NCBI GenBank assembly: GCA_039105265.1
Contig: JAPFFF010000053.1
Span: 1,070,914 to 1,134,913 of the forward strand
Source: Tritrichomonas musculus
Taxonomy: Eukaryota > Parabasalia > Tritrichomonadida > Tritrichomonadidae
Length of the DNA stretch: 64,000 nt
Direction: 5' to 3'
Of the stretch, positions 1 through 10,784 are shown one piece after another (position 1 is the first letter of the stretch; each line of letters begins with the position of its first letter). The position numbers and the translations under genes are program-made. Below the pieces are notes generated by a model that searched no databases, was not told the DNA's origin, and saw only the letters and a program-made list of their open reading frames with translations.

Positions 1-963
1 TGCTCTTTTTGGATACTGCTGCATTTCGTTATCGGTTCGGTTGGGACGATTCTTTCATCCTTTGTCATCTTCTACGGCATCGTGCAAAACAGCGGAGACG
101 ACGCGATTGACACCGTTCTTAAGAAGGTAACAAATGACGACAGAACCATCCATTTCGGAAGGATCAGCATGCTGTCAGCCACGGAGGATGTAGTTGGCAG
201 TTTCTACGTCGATGACATCAAGTTGAAGCGTCTCGAAATCATCAAGAATTTGCTCGACGCAAAGGTCGAAACAGCCCTCTCTGATGTAATGGACATCGAT
301 AAGCTGCCGCTCGACGAAGTGGCCAGTGTGATTCAGAAAACAACGAAGAACTTTTCGGCCGCCTTTAAGCTAAACGAGTACGTCATTTGGGACTTGGTTG
401 TCGAAGTCGACAACTTGCTCAAGGCGGCGCCTCCGAGCGACTTAAGCAGCATCGTTTCAATATACGATTTGAGGGACAAATTGAAAAGTTTCCAAAATAG
501 CGTGACTTGCTGCAATGATGAAAAAGCAAGGCTCTCTGATGAGTACAACAGTTTCATAAACGAGTTCTTTGACCTTGTTTCAAACTATTCAAAAAGTTTC
601 CAAACTTTCAAGTCTCAGGTAAGAAATATTCCTGACGTAATTTGTGAGGTTGGCACAGAACTTTTGATTGGATTGTTGGAAATGGCAGGACCAGTGCTTG
701 CAAAGGCCATTCGCGATATTTCGCCAATTTTGGGATCGTTTGATATGTCGTGGTTAATTGGATCCGTTAACATAATCAGATCGAGGTTCCTTCACCAGTT
801 CTTGCTGGGCTGCATATACTTGTCGATTTCGGCCCATTTGTACGTGATATCAATGGTAATCATGTCAATGATTCTTTGGTACAGGAGGCGTGGAATGGGT
901 GACGTTGGTTCTGAATTAATTGAGTCGGGAAGTGGCTCGGTATTCTCTAATTTGATTACATAA
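1..963 (+). CDS. 3' part of a membrane protein of unknown function (5' end outside window)
   Basis: The frame is open from base 1 and ends at TAA 961-963, giving 320 residues. The GTG at 82 is internal, not a start, because coding sequence continues upstream. A membrane segment lies at about residues 4-28. It is followed by about 230 residues of mostly helical, charged sequence with an adjacent Cys pair (SVTCCND), then a second membrane segment at about 262-289 and a short tail starting YRRRGMG. A long helical loop between two membrane spans recalls prominin or tweety-like topology, but I see no family signature and make no functional claim. GC is about 45%, well above the flanking spacer. 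The stop runs into TAAATA, as in trichomonad genes where the poly(A) signal overlaps the stop. Confidence 0.8.
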   Translation, partial: CSFWILLHFVIGSVGTILSSFVIFYGIVQNSGDDAIDTVLKKVTNDDRTIHFGRISMLSATEDVVGSFYVDDIKLKRLEIIKNLLDAKVETALSDVMDIDKLPLDEVASVIQKTTKNFSAAFKLNEYVIWDLVVEVDNLLKAAPPSDLSSIVSIYDLRDKLKSFQNSVTCCNDEKARLSDEYNSFINEFFDLVSNYSKSFQTFKSQVRNIPDVICEVGTELLIGLLEMAGPVLAKAIRDISPILGSFDMSWLIGSVNIIRSRFLHQFLLGCIYLSISAHLYVISMVIMSMILWYRRRGMGDVGSELIESGSGSVFSNLIT

Positions 964-1290
964 ATATAGATAAATAATGATATCTTTTATATTTAGCTTT
1001 TTATAAAAAGTTACAAAGCTACCAAATTTATATATGTTATTTATTATTGAAAATCCAAGAGCAGAATTTCCTTTTAAAAAATTTAATACTTTTTATGAGG
1101 TTTTCCAAAGTCTTTGACAATTAATGTTGTTTGAAGATGCATCTCTTTTTTGGATTGATCCAAATCAGTCAGTGCTTAAAAGATAAAAAAAGTTTCTAAT
1201 TTCCTTGATTACATATACATTCTGTATTATAAATATAATTTTTATAAATAAGCTTTTTTATCATTTAGCAAAAAGATTACATTATAACTC

Positions 1291-1398
1291 AAAATTGGCC
1301 CAAGCGTTTGTTTCCTTCGAAATGCATAATAAGTTTTATCCGATAGTGAATCAAATTAGCTGGTTTGAAAAAGAATCGGATCACACAATTTTTTTTTT
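1291..1398. repeat. Short dispersed repeat, copy A
   Basis: About 108 bp beginning AAAATTGGCCCAA and ending with an ATCGGATC motif followed by CAA and a T-run. A diverged copy of the same length lies at 2535-2642 with the same beginning and end. The middle parts are only loosely similar, so this is an old repeat pair. Confidence 0.45.
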
Positions 1399-2534
1399 CT
1401 ACTTTAATTCCATTATTTTTATTTAGTTTTTATTGAAAAAGTGAATAAAGAAAAGCAGTTATTATTTTTGTTTCAAAATAAAATTGAATTAAAATTCAGA
1501 AAACCAAAAATAAACTTAACAAATTTCAATTAAACCAATTTTTTAAAAATACATATATCTTTAAATATTATGATTATAATATTAATTAAATCATAAATAT
1601 AATTTTAATATAATTTTAATATATATTCCAGATTAATTTAAATATATAAACATAAAAATTCCTTGGCAAAATTTTGGTTAAAAAATAACATTAAATAAAT
1701 TTATATTTATCTTAATAAATAATTTATTTAATAATTATAATATATAATTTATATATTTTATATCAAATATTATAAAATGTAATGATTGAAATAAAGACTT
1801 TAATTAAAATTCAATATATATCGATTTCTTATATATTTGTATCATTTAAAAAATATAGATGTCATTTGAATGGGTATACTATGTGTTATACAAATAATAT
1901 TTTACTTTTTGACGAAATCCTTCAGTAACTGAAATATTAGACTTTTTATATTTATGAAACCAATCAACTAAATCTTCATTTTTAGAAAAAATTGACATTT
2001 GATTTGGAATGAAATTCAAATATATTAGAGAGTAAATGCATATAAATAAAATTACATTCTTCATTGGACTCCTGTAACGTCCAATTTTTTTAAAATCATC
2101 ATTTAATAATTCAACAAATTCAATTTTTCTGCATTTTTAACTAAAAAATGAATTTTTTTTCAATAATAATAACTATTTTTATATAACACTTAATGTTTTA
2201 AAAGCATATAAAAAGATATCAAAAGAATTAATGATTAGAATAAATTATATAAAAAGTTATCGCTATTCTAAATTTTTAAAAAGTGTTAAAAAATTCTTAT
2301 CAAAAATAATAAAAATAAATTGAGATAAAATACTCAAATTAGATGTACTAAAGCCAACTTTTTTCAATGCATTTTATTTTAATTCTAAAATATCGTTATC
2401 TCAATAAATTTTATAAATTATTAATTTTAAATATGTTTTATTTAATTATAAGAAACTAAAAAACAATTAAAAATGCATGAAAATAGTATGGATTAATTAT
2501 ATAGCTCAGAAAAGTAAAGTTTGTGTTATAAAAA

Positions 2535-2642
2535 AAAATTGGCCCAAAATTTTGCTTTCATCGCTATATATACTTTGTTTCACCAAATATTTATTCGATT
2601 TATTCGGATTAAAAGCCAATCGGATCTGCCAATTTTTTTTTT
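2535..2642. repeat. Short dispersed repeat, copy B
   Basis: Same length and same terminal motifs (AAAATTGGCCCAA at the start; ATCGGATC, CCAA and a T-run at the end) as 1291-1398. In this copy the two ends are also partly inverted (AAATTGGC versus GCCAATTT). It may be a very short non-autonomous element. Confidence 0.45.
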
Positions 2643-2724
2643 CTCTTATAAAATGGCTTGAAATTTAAACTATTTATTTGAAAAAGTGAAAAGCAATCAC
2701 TTCACAAAATATGATATTTTACTA

Positions 2725-3245
2725 GGCTTTTGTATCCAGTGAACTGAGTGTCCATTTTCGACTTTTTGTAAAAAGCTGTCACTTTTTGTGGACACAAAAC
2801 TGCTTTTTTATTTAGTATTTTATTCAAAGATTTGTGTTGAAGTATCCAAAAAATTTTTTATTGGATACTTTATTTTTACTTTAATAATCTCATTAATATC
2901 AGAAAAAAAGCAATAATAAATGCCTTAAACACATACTATTCTTAATTTTTATAAAACCTCTCAAATATGAATTATAAACTTTTCAAATTCACTAAGAATG
3001 ATTTTGACCAAGAAGATCAACATTTGAAATAAAAAATAAAATTCAATGTAAATTTGGAGCGATATAATTGGTCAAACGAAATATACATTCAAAATAATCA
3101 ATGAAAATTGAAAGGTGTATCCAAGATTGAATTAAAGTGTCCATTTTGGCTATTTTGGATCCTCAAATTCTCTCAAAAAATAACGAACAAAAATGAGTAT
3201 CCATTGGATACTTTTTGAATACAAACTCGTTTGGACACAAAAGCC
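2725..3245. mobile_element. MITE, 521 bp, TA-flanked
   Basis: The left end reads GGCTTTTGTATCCA and the right end, reversed, reads GGCTTTTGTGTCCA: 13 of 14 positions match. Each end is flanked by TA (2723-2724 and 3246-3247), as expected for a Tc1/mariner-type target duplication. The interior has no ORF but repeats the subterminal words GTATCCA and GTGTCCA in both orientations, which may be transposase-binding motifs. It is non-autonomous. Confidence 0.7.
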
Positions 3246-3668
3246 TAGATATTTTATTTTTATTCAAATAAATTTGAATGAATTTTCACAAATTAAAAAA
3301 TAAAATTATCAATTATTATCTTTATTCTATTAAACCGAAATATCTAAAAAAAAGTATATCTTGAAGTTGTAGGATAAATTTATTAATTAAACAAATAGTA
3401 TAATTTATAAAATTTATATCATAAATTTTAGTAATAATAAATAATAAAAATTTTGGCAAGATCTTGGCTTGTGTACATCTCTCAAATTTATTTTCTGAAG
3501 AAATTTTAATATATCCTTATATCCTTTTAGTTTTTAATTTAATTTGATTTTTGTACGATGCAAATATTTATAATACAGATTATTATTATAAAAATAAAAT
3601 ATAATTAGTTTAAACAAACCAATCATTGAGTTTTACTGTAAAAATTCAGTTGTACGACCTTTAATTAA

Positions 3669-4790
3669 AGGGCAGCGACCAATGTCCCTACTTTAACGGT
3701 CACTGTTAACGGTCATATTGGTAGGGACAAATGGAGCAGCGACAAATGTCCCTACTTTAACGGTCATTTTTAACGGTTATAGTATATATTTACCTGTAAA
3801 AACAACGAGAGATGTGAATTTTATGATAAATTACGCATAAAATGTTTTAACAAAGCTAGGTTACAAAAATGTTTATAAGACGAATTCAAAAAAACTGAAA
3901 ATTCAGATAAAAATTAGAATATGATTTATCCAAAAAAAAAAACTTAATAAATTAGTCGAAATGTTAACGTTAACATTATACAAAAGATATTTATTTAAAT
4001 TAAAACAAAATATTCTTCTATATTAGGAAATAATATTATTAGTAATTTCTTTATCTGCATTTATAAAAATATTTTTAAGTTAAATAGCATGTGAAGTTCT
4101 TATAAATAGTTTTGTTTGATGTTTTCATGGTCAAAAAAGTTGAATGCATCTATTTCAAATTTTCTTGAAAAAAGTGTGAATAGGTGGTCATGGATTTTTT
4201 AATAAAAATAATTTTTTTTTCCATCATTGCTAAAACAAAGTAATTTCTTTTTATCAAATGATTTTTTAATTATATAATTACATATTTATCTAATATATGT
4301 AAGGAAATGCTTTAAAATTTGAAAATTACTTCGATCTTTACTAAAAAGTAATCGAATATTATAATATATTCAGTTTGAATTTTATTAGAAGAATCTATTA
4401 TATTATGCAAAGAACTAATTCTACTTTTGTCTTTTTAAGTTTTTGATCATATTTTTTAGGTTTATCAAAAATTTTTGCCTTTGAAAATTGCGATTTTTTA
4501 ACAAAATTATAATTTGTTATTGTAAAAAGCACTAAAAATAAAGATTTATTCATTTTAATACTATTTTAAATAAAATATATTAAATAAATTATTCACATTT
4601 TCTAATGCAATGAGTAAGGATATTTATAACCTCATTTATAAAAATAAAAAAAGATTTTCTATATGTTTGACCGTTATTAATGACCGTTAAAGTAGGGACA
4701 AATGGAGCAGCGACAAATGTCCCTACTTCACCTCACAAATATAATATCCGTTAAAAATGACCGTTAAAGTAGGGACATTTGTAATTTCCC
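3669..4790. mobile_element. Non-autonomous DNA element, about 1.1 kb, TTAA-flanked
   Basis: Both ends carry AATGTCCCTACTTTAACGGT followed by CA in inverted orientation (left from about 3680; right, reversed, from about 4780). A further internal copy lies at each end. The element begins GGG just inside TTAA (3665-3668) and ends CCC just before TTAA (4791-4794), the arrangement of piggyBac-type elements. The interior (about 3800-4650) is plain AT-rich sequence with no ORF. The extreme terminal bases match less well than the inner motif, so the exact ends are uncertain by a few bases. Confidence 0.65.
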
Positions 4791-5648
4791 TTAATTAAAT
4801 AGAGATATTTTTTTATTCACTTTTGCACAGAAAAAGTCGAACTTTTCCAAGAGAAAAGTGAATTTTGAACATCCCGAGAGTTAAATAGGTATAACTTTTT
4901 GTGTAATGTAAAAAGTTTATATGATTATAACTTTAAAGACATTCATCTCAAAAACTTTATATGATTTTATTTTGTGATAATTAATTTTTATTTTTGTTTT
5001 TGTTTTTATTATTATTATTATTATTATATATTTTTTTTTTTTTTTTAATCGTATTTTCACTTTTTGATATATAGAAATTTATAAACCATTGAAAAAATAA
5101 TTTTGGTGAGTTTACGTGATTTTGAGACTTTTTTATAGTTGCTTTTTTTTGTGTGTTCATTTTTATCGTATCCTACTTAGACTAAAAAAATAGGTTACTA
5201 GATGGAACATAATAATAATAAAAGAAGTTGATTTGTTTATTTTCTGATTGGAGGGAATACAAACGATATCACTTTTTCATTCCTAAAAAACTTTTCACTT
5301 TTTTACAAAATCTATTTATTGAAAATTAATTATTTTATTCTATGTTGCTTTGAAATATTTCTGAAATTAAAAAAAATTTCAAAGAATATATTCAATTTTA
5401 TCAAAACGAATATTCTAGATAAATCAAAAACCAAAAAAAACTTTTTTGAAATTGTACTTGTTAATATAACCATTACATTATTAGTCAATAAATTTCATAT
5501 TGTGTTCTTTGGTGGATTGAGAAAAATATAATTCTCTCAAAACTTCAAGAAAAAAAAAATGATATCACTAAAAACAAATTTGTGAATGATTTTTTTATGG
5601 TAATGACTTTTTCAATTTTTTTTTAAAAAATATTGTTTCAAAAATTCT

Positions 5649-6611
5649 ATGTTCACCTCACTTTCACTCATATTAGAGAAATCATTGATGAATTCATACA
5701 AGCCAATGAGAGAATTTATCCCTATTCCTCAAATAAACGTTAATATGAGAGATAATACACAATCTATTAACCCAGAAAAACAGAATAATTTCCAATTAGA
5801 AATGACGAGCATGATGAATTATTCAGAAGAAAAAAATGATGATGGAACTAATTCACAAATGAAAGAACAGCCAAATGCTTGGCTGCAGTTTTTAAATGCA
5901 TATACACATTTTGGATCTTTTTGTTCTCAAAATAATAATATTAATCCAAAGTTTTTAAACTCAATGCTTAAATTAATGGATAAATACAATGTTCCTTTAA
6001 ATGTTTCTATGCAAAACAATGAAAAAAATGCTCCGACTTTAAATGAAAAAGATGATTCTGAAAAAAATGAAAAAAACGAAAAAAATTCTTCTTATAAAAA
6101 ATTCTCAGAGCAAGAAGATTACATTTTAAGAAATGTTGTAAATTCATTTGGTGCCAAAAATTGGAGATTTATTGCTTCAATGATTCCAAATAAAACAGCG
6201 AGACAATGTAGAGATCGATATATGAATTATCTTGCACCAGGATTTGTTCATTCAGATTGGACTAAAGAAGAAGATCAATTGTTAGCAGCGAGATATAAAG
6301 AAATTGGACCCCATTGGGCTAAAATTCAAAGATTTTTCCCAAACAGAACTTCAAATGCTATTAAAAATCGTTTTAATTATTCAGTTTGCAGAAATAAGGA
6401 ATTTTTTAATGCAAATAAAAAACCTGAAATATCTTCTAATAAATGTGATTCATCAATAATTCATGATGTATCTAACTTTGAAAATGAAGATTCAAATCAA
6501 GTTGAAGTTGATTACCAAATTGATTTAATTAATGAAAAACTTCAGGAAGGATTCTACAATAATTTTGGAATCAATGAAAATGCTTACAATTTAGAATATC
6601 TAAATTTCTAG
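5649..6611 (+). CDS. R2R3 Myb DNA-binding protein (paralogue 1)
   Basis: Encodes 320 residues from ATG 5649, or 307 from the second Met at 5688. I prefer 5688, because its paralogue aligns from that Met and a TCATATTAG-like initiator lies between the two. After a low-complexity Asn/Glu-rich N-terminus come two Myb repeats at about residues 152-250: R2 with W in KNWRFIA and the helix TARQCRDRYMNYL, then R3 with WTKEEDQLL, GPHWAKI and SNAIKNRFNY. Two-repeat Mybs bind DNA and act as transcription regulators; trichomonads have large sets of them. From about 5784 to 6553 the DNA is almost identical to 9777-10545 on the opposite strand, while both flanks are diverged, suggesting gene conversion. 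Nuclear role inferred from the family. Confidence 0.92.
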   Translation: MFTSLSLILEKSLMNSYKPMREFIPIPQINVNMRDNTQSINPEKQNNFQLEMTSMMNYSEEKNDDGTNSQMKEQPNAWLQFLNAYTHFGSFCSQNNNINPKFLNSMLKLMDKYNVPLNVSMQNNEKNAPTLNEKDDSEKNEKNEKNSSYKKFSEQEDYILRNVVNSFGAKNWRFIASMIPNKTARQCRDRYMNYLAPGFVHSDWTKEEDQLLAARYKEIGPHWAKIQRFFPNRTSNAIKNRFNYSVCRNKEFFNANKKPEISSNKCDSSIIHDVSNFENEDSNQVEVDYQIDLINEKLQEGFYNNFGINENAYNLEYLNF

Positions 6612-7107
6612 AATTTAAATAAAAATACAGTGTATAATTGACGATTGTTTTTTAATTGAATTTTTTATAACAAATATACAATATTTGAGAATAAAGGTGG
6701 ATGCAAATTCACTCAAACGGTTCATTAATAATTCAAATATTATTTTTTATAAAAATCTTCGCAAACCAAAAAACAAAAAGATTAAGATTTAAACAAGTAT
6801 TGAATGAGACACAAAGAACATAATAAAAAAGCCTATTCAATTTTAGAGATTTTATATGACCAAAGAAAAAAAGATGTTCTGAAAATAAACTAGTTTTGGA
6901 AAGTAAATATTTATTTAACAATGATATTATCATTTAATGCTATTTCAATTTGCATTTTGTAAGATTTATAATATTATTTGGTAATGTCATCAGATTTTAA
7001 AAAAAGAATATTCTATTTTTAGAATAAAAGTAAAACTCTACAACTAAAAAAATTATTTTAGTTTTTTAAAAACAAAAAAATATGAAAAAGTTTTATTGCT
7101 TTTTTAA

Positions 7108-7983
7108 GGGACAACAGACAAAATTTTGAAAATTGAAAGAGTAAAATTCAATGAGTTCCCACAAAATGAAATTTTTAATATTCTTGGTTTTTAAAAATGG
7201 GAAATAGTAATTATTAATATTGTATATATTCATGAACATCATATTGAGTATTTTCTTATCCAAAGAAATAAAAGATTAAATAGAAATAAAAATATTTATT
7301 AAATAAAGGATGAAAATTTGATTCAGATAATATAATTTTAAAAGTATTATATACCCACTTAAGCAATTTACTGTTATTATGATGTAAAAAATGCTAATAC
7401 TGATTTATGATTTGAATATTTATAAAATGCAAATAAAACGAATATTGTCATCATATTACAACCTTACAATCTAATTGATTCTTTATATGAAGTTGTGAAA
7501 CATTTTAATAGGAAGGTTTATTGATTATGGAAATTTGTATTGATTTTTCACACTTAAAAGCTTTTGTTAACTTAGATTCTTTTAATATTTGAATTGTTGA
7601 ATAATATTTGTAAGGATTTTCTAATGTAATAGTTCGTGATAGTTCTAATAAGACGGGAAAATAAAACCAAATAAAAAATTGATAAGGCCAATTATCTCAA
7701 AAATTCGCCTTATATACATATAATCTTTATTTTCAATATATTTTTATTAAATTCTTATTGCAATAAATTATTTTATTTAAATACTGTTTAAATTTATTCT
7801 TAATTTTATCATATTCCAATTTTTTTGATAGAATGAATAAATTGAGAAGAAGAAAAATTGATCGTTCTAGCGAAATATTATAATTTTTGACCTAAACTTT
7901 TTCCTAAAAAGCTACTATTCAATTTTATATTCTATGAGTTTATTGATTATTCAAAGGTTTACAAAAAATATGTCTGTTGACCC
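7108..7983. mobile_element. Non-autonomous element, 876 bp, TTAA-flanked (piggyBac-like MITE)
   Basis: The left end GGGACAACAGACAAAATTTT and the reversed right end GGGTCAACAGACATATTTTT match at 17 of 20 positions. Perfect TTAA copies flank both ends (7104-7107 and 7984-7987), the hallmark of piggyBac-type insertion. No ORF is seen inside. Confidence 0.7.
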
Positions 7984-8127
7984 TTAAATTATATTGTAAC
8001 AAATCATATGATCTCAATATGATTGAGTTTTTTGAAAAGGTGTAATATGTATTACTTTTTTAGGGAGAATATTATGAGGATTTAAGTTCAATTTTTTAAA
8101 TAAAATTGTTCATAATGTTAAAAATTG

Positions 8128-8175
8128 GAAAGAATATCTAAAAATTGGAAAGAATATCTAAAAATTGGAAAGAAT
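8128..8175. repeat. Short tandem repeat, about 2.5 copies of 20 bp
   Basis: The unit AAAATTGGAAAGAATATCTA occurs nearly three times in perfect tandem, the last copy partial and changing to AATTGGCATT. It lies in non-coding spacer. Confidence 0.8.
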
Positions 8176-8238
8176 TGGCATTGATTATATAATTCTTTAT
8201 TAATATAACATCACTTATAAATATAGGTTGGGGTCTAT

Positions 8239-8557
8239 TTAAACTCCTTTTCTAATTTGAGTTGTTTTGTATGTATCTTTAAAAGTAAAAGTTATTTTGG
8301 AATAAAGTGTTTGAATTTGATCAATGTTCATATCAAACCATTTAATTAATAAGTTCTTATTTCTTTTATAATTTCTTGGAAATTCTATATTTAATAATTC
8401 TGAAATCACAGAGCCAAATGATACTAGCCTGTTCACTGTATTTTGGTTATTAAACAAACCAAGTACAAATTTCATTCCTTCACTCGTTAATGGATCAAAA
8501 TCACCAAGTAGTTCTTGTGCAACTTCTCTCTGAAAATTGACTTCTATTAAGCCCCTT
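8239..8557 (-). pseudogene. Coding-like remnant of an unrecognised gene
   Basis: On the minus strand a 78-codon frame from ATG 8475 extends upstream without a stop to about 8557, giving roughly 105 residues of balanced, non-repetitive composition. Motifs include VAQELLGDFDPL, FGSVISELLNIEFP and LLIKWFDMNID. This is unlike the Asn/Ile/Lys-rich translations of neighbouring spacer. An ATG in another frame (at about 8569) begins MSKQTKGL and may be the original start, now shifted by one base. I do not recognise the family. It is either a short gene or, more likely, the tail of a decayed one. Confidence 0.35.
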
Positions 8558-9718
8558 TGTTTGCTTACTCATCAATTAATTATAACGATTTCATCAAATT
8601 TCATTTTTGATTTTGTTAGAGTGGCAGTACATATAATTTACGGATTAAAATTTTTTATTGAGGATATTATATTTTTTTAACATGTTTTTTAATATTATAT
8701 AACTAATTTAATATAAATAATACTAGTTAATTATTAATATATTTACCAATTTATAAATATATATTTTGATTACTTTATTTTTTGTAAATATTTCAAATAA
8801 TTTAAGCCAAAATAATGAAACATTTTCATATTCTGAATATAAACATATAATAACTCATTTATATACTTATAATATTTTTAATATATGTTTAATAATTATA
8901 TTATATTTTAATTTTAAAATTAATTTGCTATTTATTATAATATATGAAAAATGTTCATATATTATTTTAATTCAAATTTTCACAAAGAATTGAATTTTAT
9001 ATTAAAAAAATTTCAATTTATTTTGTTTAAAACAGTCTGGTTTTAATTAATTTACTAAAATTTCAAAATAAATTTTAGTCTTTTATCATTAAGTCATATT
9101 TATATATATTATTAAATATTAAAATTATGAAAATACGATTCACAATTAAAAAACTGATATTTGTTTACTTTATTGGATTTAATTGCTAATTAGAGTTGTT
9201 TTAAAATGAAAATCACTGATTACATTCTTTATTTATAATACTTTTTTAAAATAAAAAACGATTATTTTCATCCATTTCATATAGCATGTCATAAAATTTG
9301 TTTAAATAGTAAAATAAGTGTCAATATAAACTTTTTCTGAGACATGCAACTATTCAAATATTTAACGTTCTCCTTTTCAAAAAATAACGTGCTGGATTTG
9401 TACCTTAATATTATAAATAGAATCAAATATATTTTAAATATACTTTTTTATCTAATTTGATTTTTTTTTTTTTTTTTTTAGGATTTTATTTTTGTGGTAT
9501 GGTAAGCATTTCAGTTTTTTCATTTTTGTTTTTTTGGTGATTGAATTATTGATGAACTGTTTGATTGAATTTTCATCCACCATTTCACTTTACTACACTT
9601 TTCAAATGCTTTTATCTTTTTATGATTTTAAAATTTGAAAGTTATTTTGCAGTATATTATTATAAATAATAGATAAAACATAAAAATTTTTAGGTAAAAA
9701 GAATTCTTTATAAAAATT

Positions 9719-10783
9719 TTAGAAATTAAAATATTCCAAATTGAAATCATTTTCGTTGATTCCATAATTATTGTAAAATCCTTCCTGAAGTTTTTCATTA
9801 ATTAAATCAATTTGGTAATCAACTTCAACTTGATTTGAATCTTCATTTTCAAAGTTAGATACATCATGAATTATTGATGAATCACATTTATTAGAAGATA
9901 TTTCAGGTTTTTTATTTGCATTAAAAAATTCCTTATTTCTGCAAACTGAATAATTAAAACGATTTTTAATAGCATTTGAAGTTCTGTTTGGGAAAAATCT
10001 TTGAATTTTAGCCCAATGGGGTCCAATTTCTTTATATCTCGCTGCTAACAATTGATCTTCTTCTTTAGTCCAATCTGAATGAACAAATCCTGGTGCAAGA
10101 TAATTCATATATCGATCTCTACATTGTCTCGCTGTTTTATTTGGAATCATTGAAGCAATAAATCTCCAATTTTTGGCACCAAATGAATTTACAACATTTC
10201 TTAAAATGTAATCTTCTTGCTCTGAGAATTTTTTATAAGAAGAATTTTTTTCGTTTTTTTCATTTTTTTCAGAATCATCTTTTTCATTTAAAGTCGGAGC
10301 ATTTTTTTCATTGTTTTGCATAGAAACATTTAAAGGAACATTGTATTTATCCATTAATTTAAGCATTGAGTTTAAAAACTTTGGATTAATATTATTATTT
10401 TGAGAACAAAAAGATCCAAAATGTGTATATGCATTTAAAAACTGCAGCCAAGCATTTGGCTGTTCTTTCATTTGTGAATTAGTTCCAGCATCATTTTTTT
10501 CTTCTGAATAATTCATCATGCTCGTCATTTCTAATTGGAAATTATTGTTGTTTTCGTCGTTTAGCATAGAATGTTCCTTATTTCTGTTTGAATCATCTTG
10601 TAAATTAGAATTTTTTGAAGAGTTAAAGTTTTCTGTATTCAGTTTTTCTAAGTTCATAAAATTGGTATTGTCTTTCATATTAATTTGAGAAGATGTGATC
10701 AATTCTTTCATTGGAGTGCATGAATCCATCATTGACCTAGAAAAATGATGTGAGTGCAAAATTGAAATTTTTGAAAGAACCAT
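9719..10783 (-). CDS. R2R3 Myb DNA-binding protein (paralogue 2)
   Basis: The longest frame is 354 residues from ATG 10783. I think the real start is the Met pair at 10732/10729, since paralogue 1 aligns from there and an initiator-like CATCATTTTTCTA sits just upstream, as it does at the TULIP-PqiA gene. The 10783 ATG abuts the end of a MITE and is probably fortuitous. The two Myb repeats match paralogue 1 completely; over about 256 shared residues I see one difference (Asp to Ala after SEEKND). The N-terminal 60 residues differ and carry an extra Asn/Ser-rich insert, and the last ten residues also diverge. The gene points toward paralogue 1 in an inverted, convergent arrangement 3.1 kb apart. 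Confidence 0.92.
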   Translation of the reverse strand: MVLSKISILHSHHFSRSMMDSCTPMKELITSSQINMKDNTNFMNLEKLNTENFNSSKNSNLQDDSNRNKEHSMLNDENNNNFQLEMTSMMNYSEEKNDAGTNSQMKEQPNAWLQFLNAYTHFGSFCSQNNNINPKFLNSMLKLMDKYNVPLNVSMQNNEKNAPTLNEKDDSEKNEKNEKNSSYKKFSEQEDYILRNVVNSFGAKNWRFIASMIPNKTARQCRDRYMNYLAPGFVHSDWTKEEDQLLAARYKEIGPHWAKIQRFFPNRTSNAIKNRFNYSVCRNKEFFNANKKPEISSNKCDSSIIHDVSNFENEDSNQVEVDYQIDLINEKLQEGFYNNYGINENDFNLEYFNF

Positions 10784-10784
10784 A

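Larger units (their letters stand above)
964..5648. other. AT-rich spacer, no supported gene
   Basis: 4.7 kb of strongly AT-rich DNA. The short open frames here (for example 1205-1426, 1879-2064, 2477-2668, 5319-5531) have low-complexity, Ile/Asn/Lys-rich translations typical of random AT-rich sequence. The recognisable structure is two inverted-repeat elements and a pair of about 108-bp repeats, listed separately. Confidence 0.7.
6612..9718. other. AT-rich spacer between inverted Myb paralogues
   Basis: Contains a TTAA-flanked element (7108-7983), a 20-bp tandem repeat (about 8128-8175) and a small coding-like remnant (8239-8557). The remainder, including the 8766-8993 open frame, is Asn/Ile/Tyr-rich AT sequence that I regard as non-coding. 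There is a T-run at about 9462-9480. Confidence 0.6.

Noticed and set aside
1205-1426. 73-codon plus-strand frame and similar short frames in 964-5531 and 8766-8993
   Set aside because: Ile/Asn/Phe/Lys-rich translations expected from AT-rich spacer, with no motif and no conserved neighbour.
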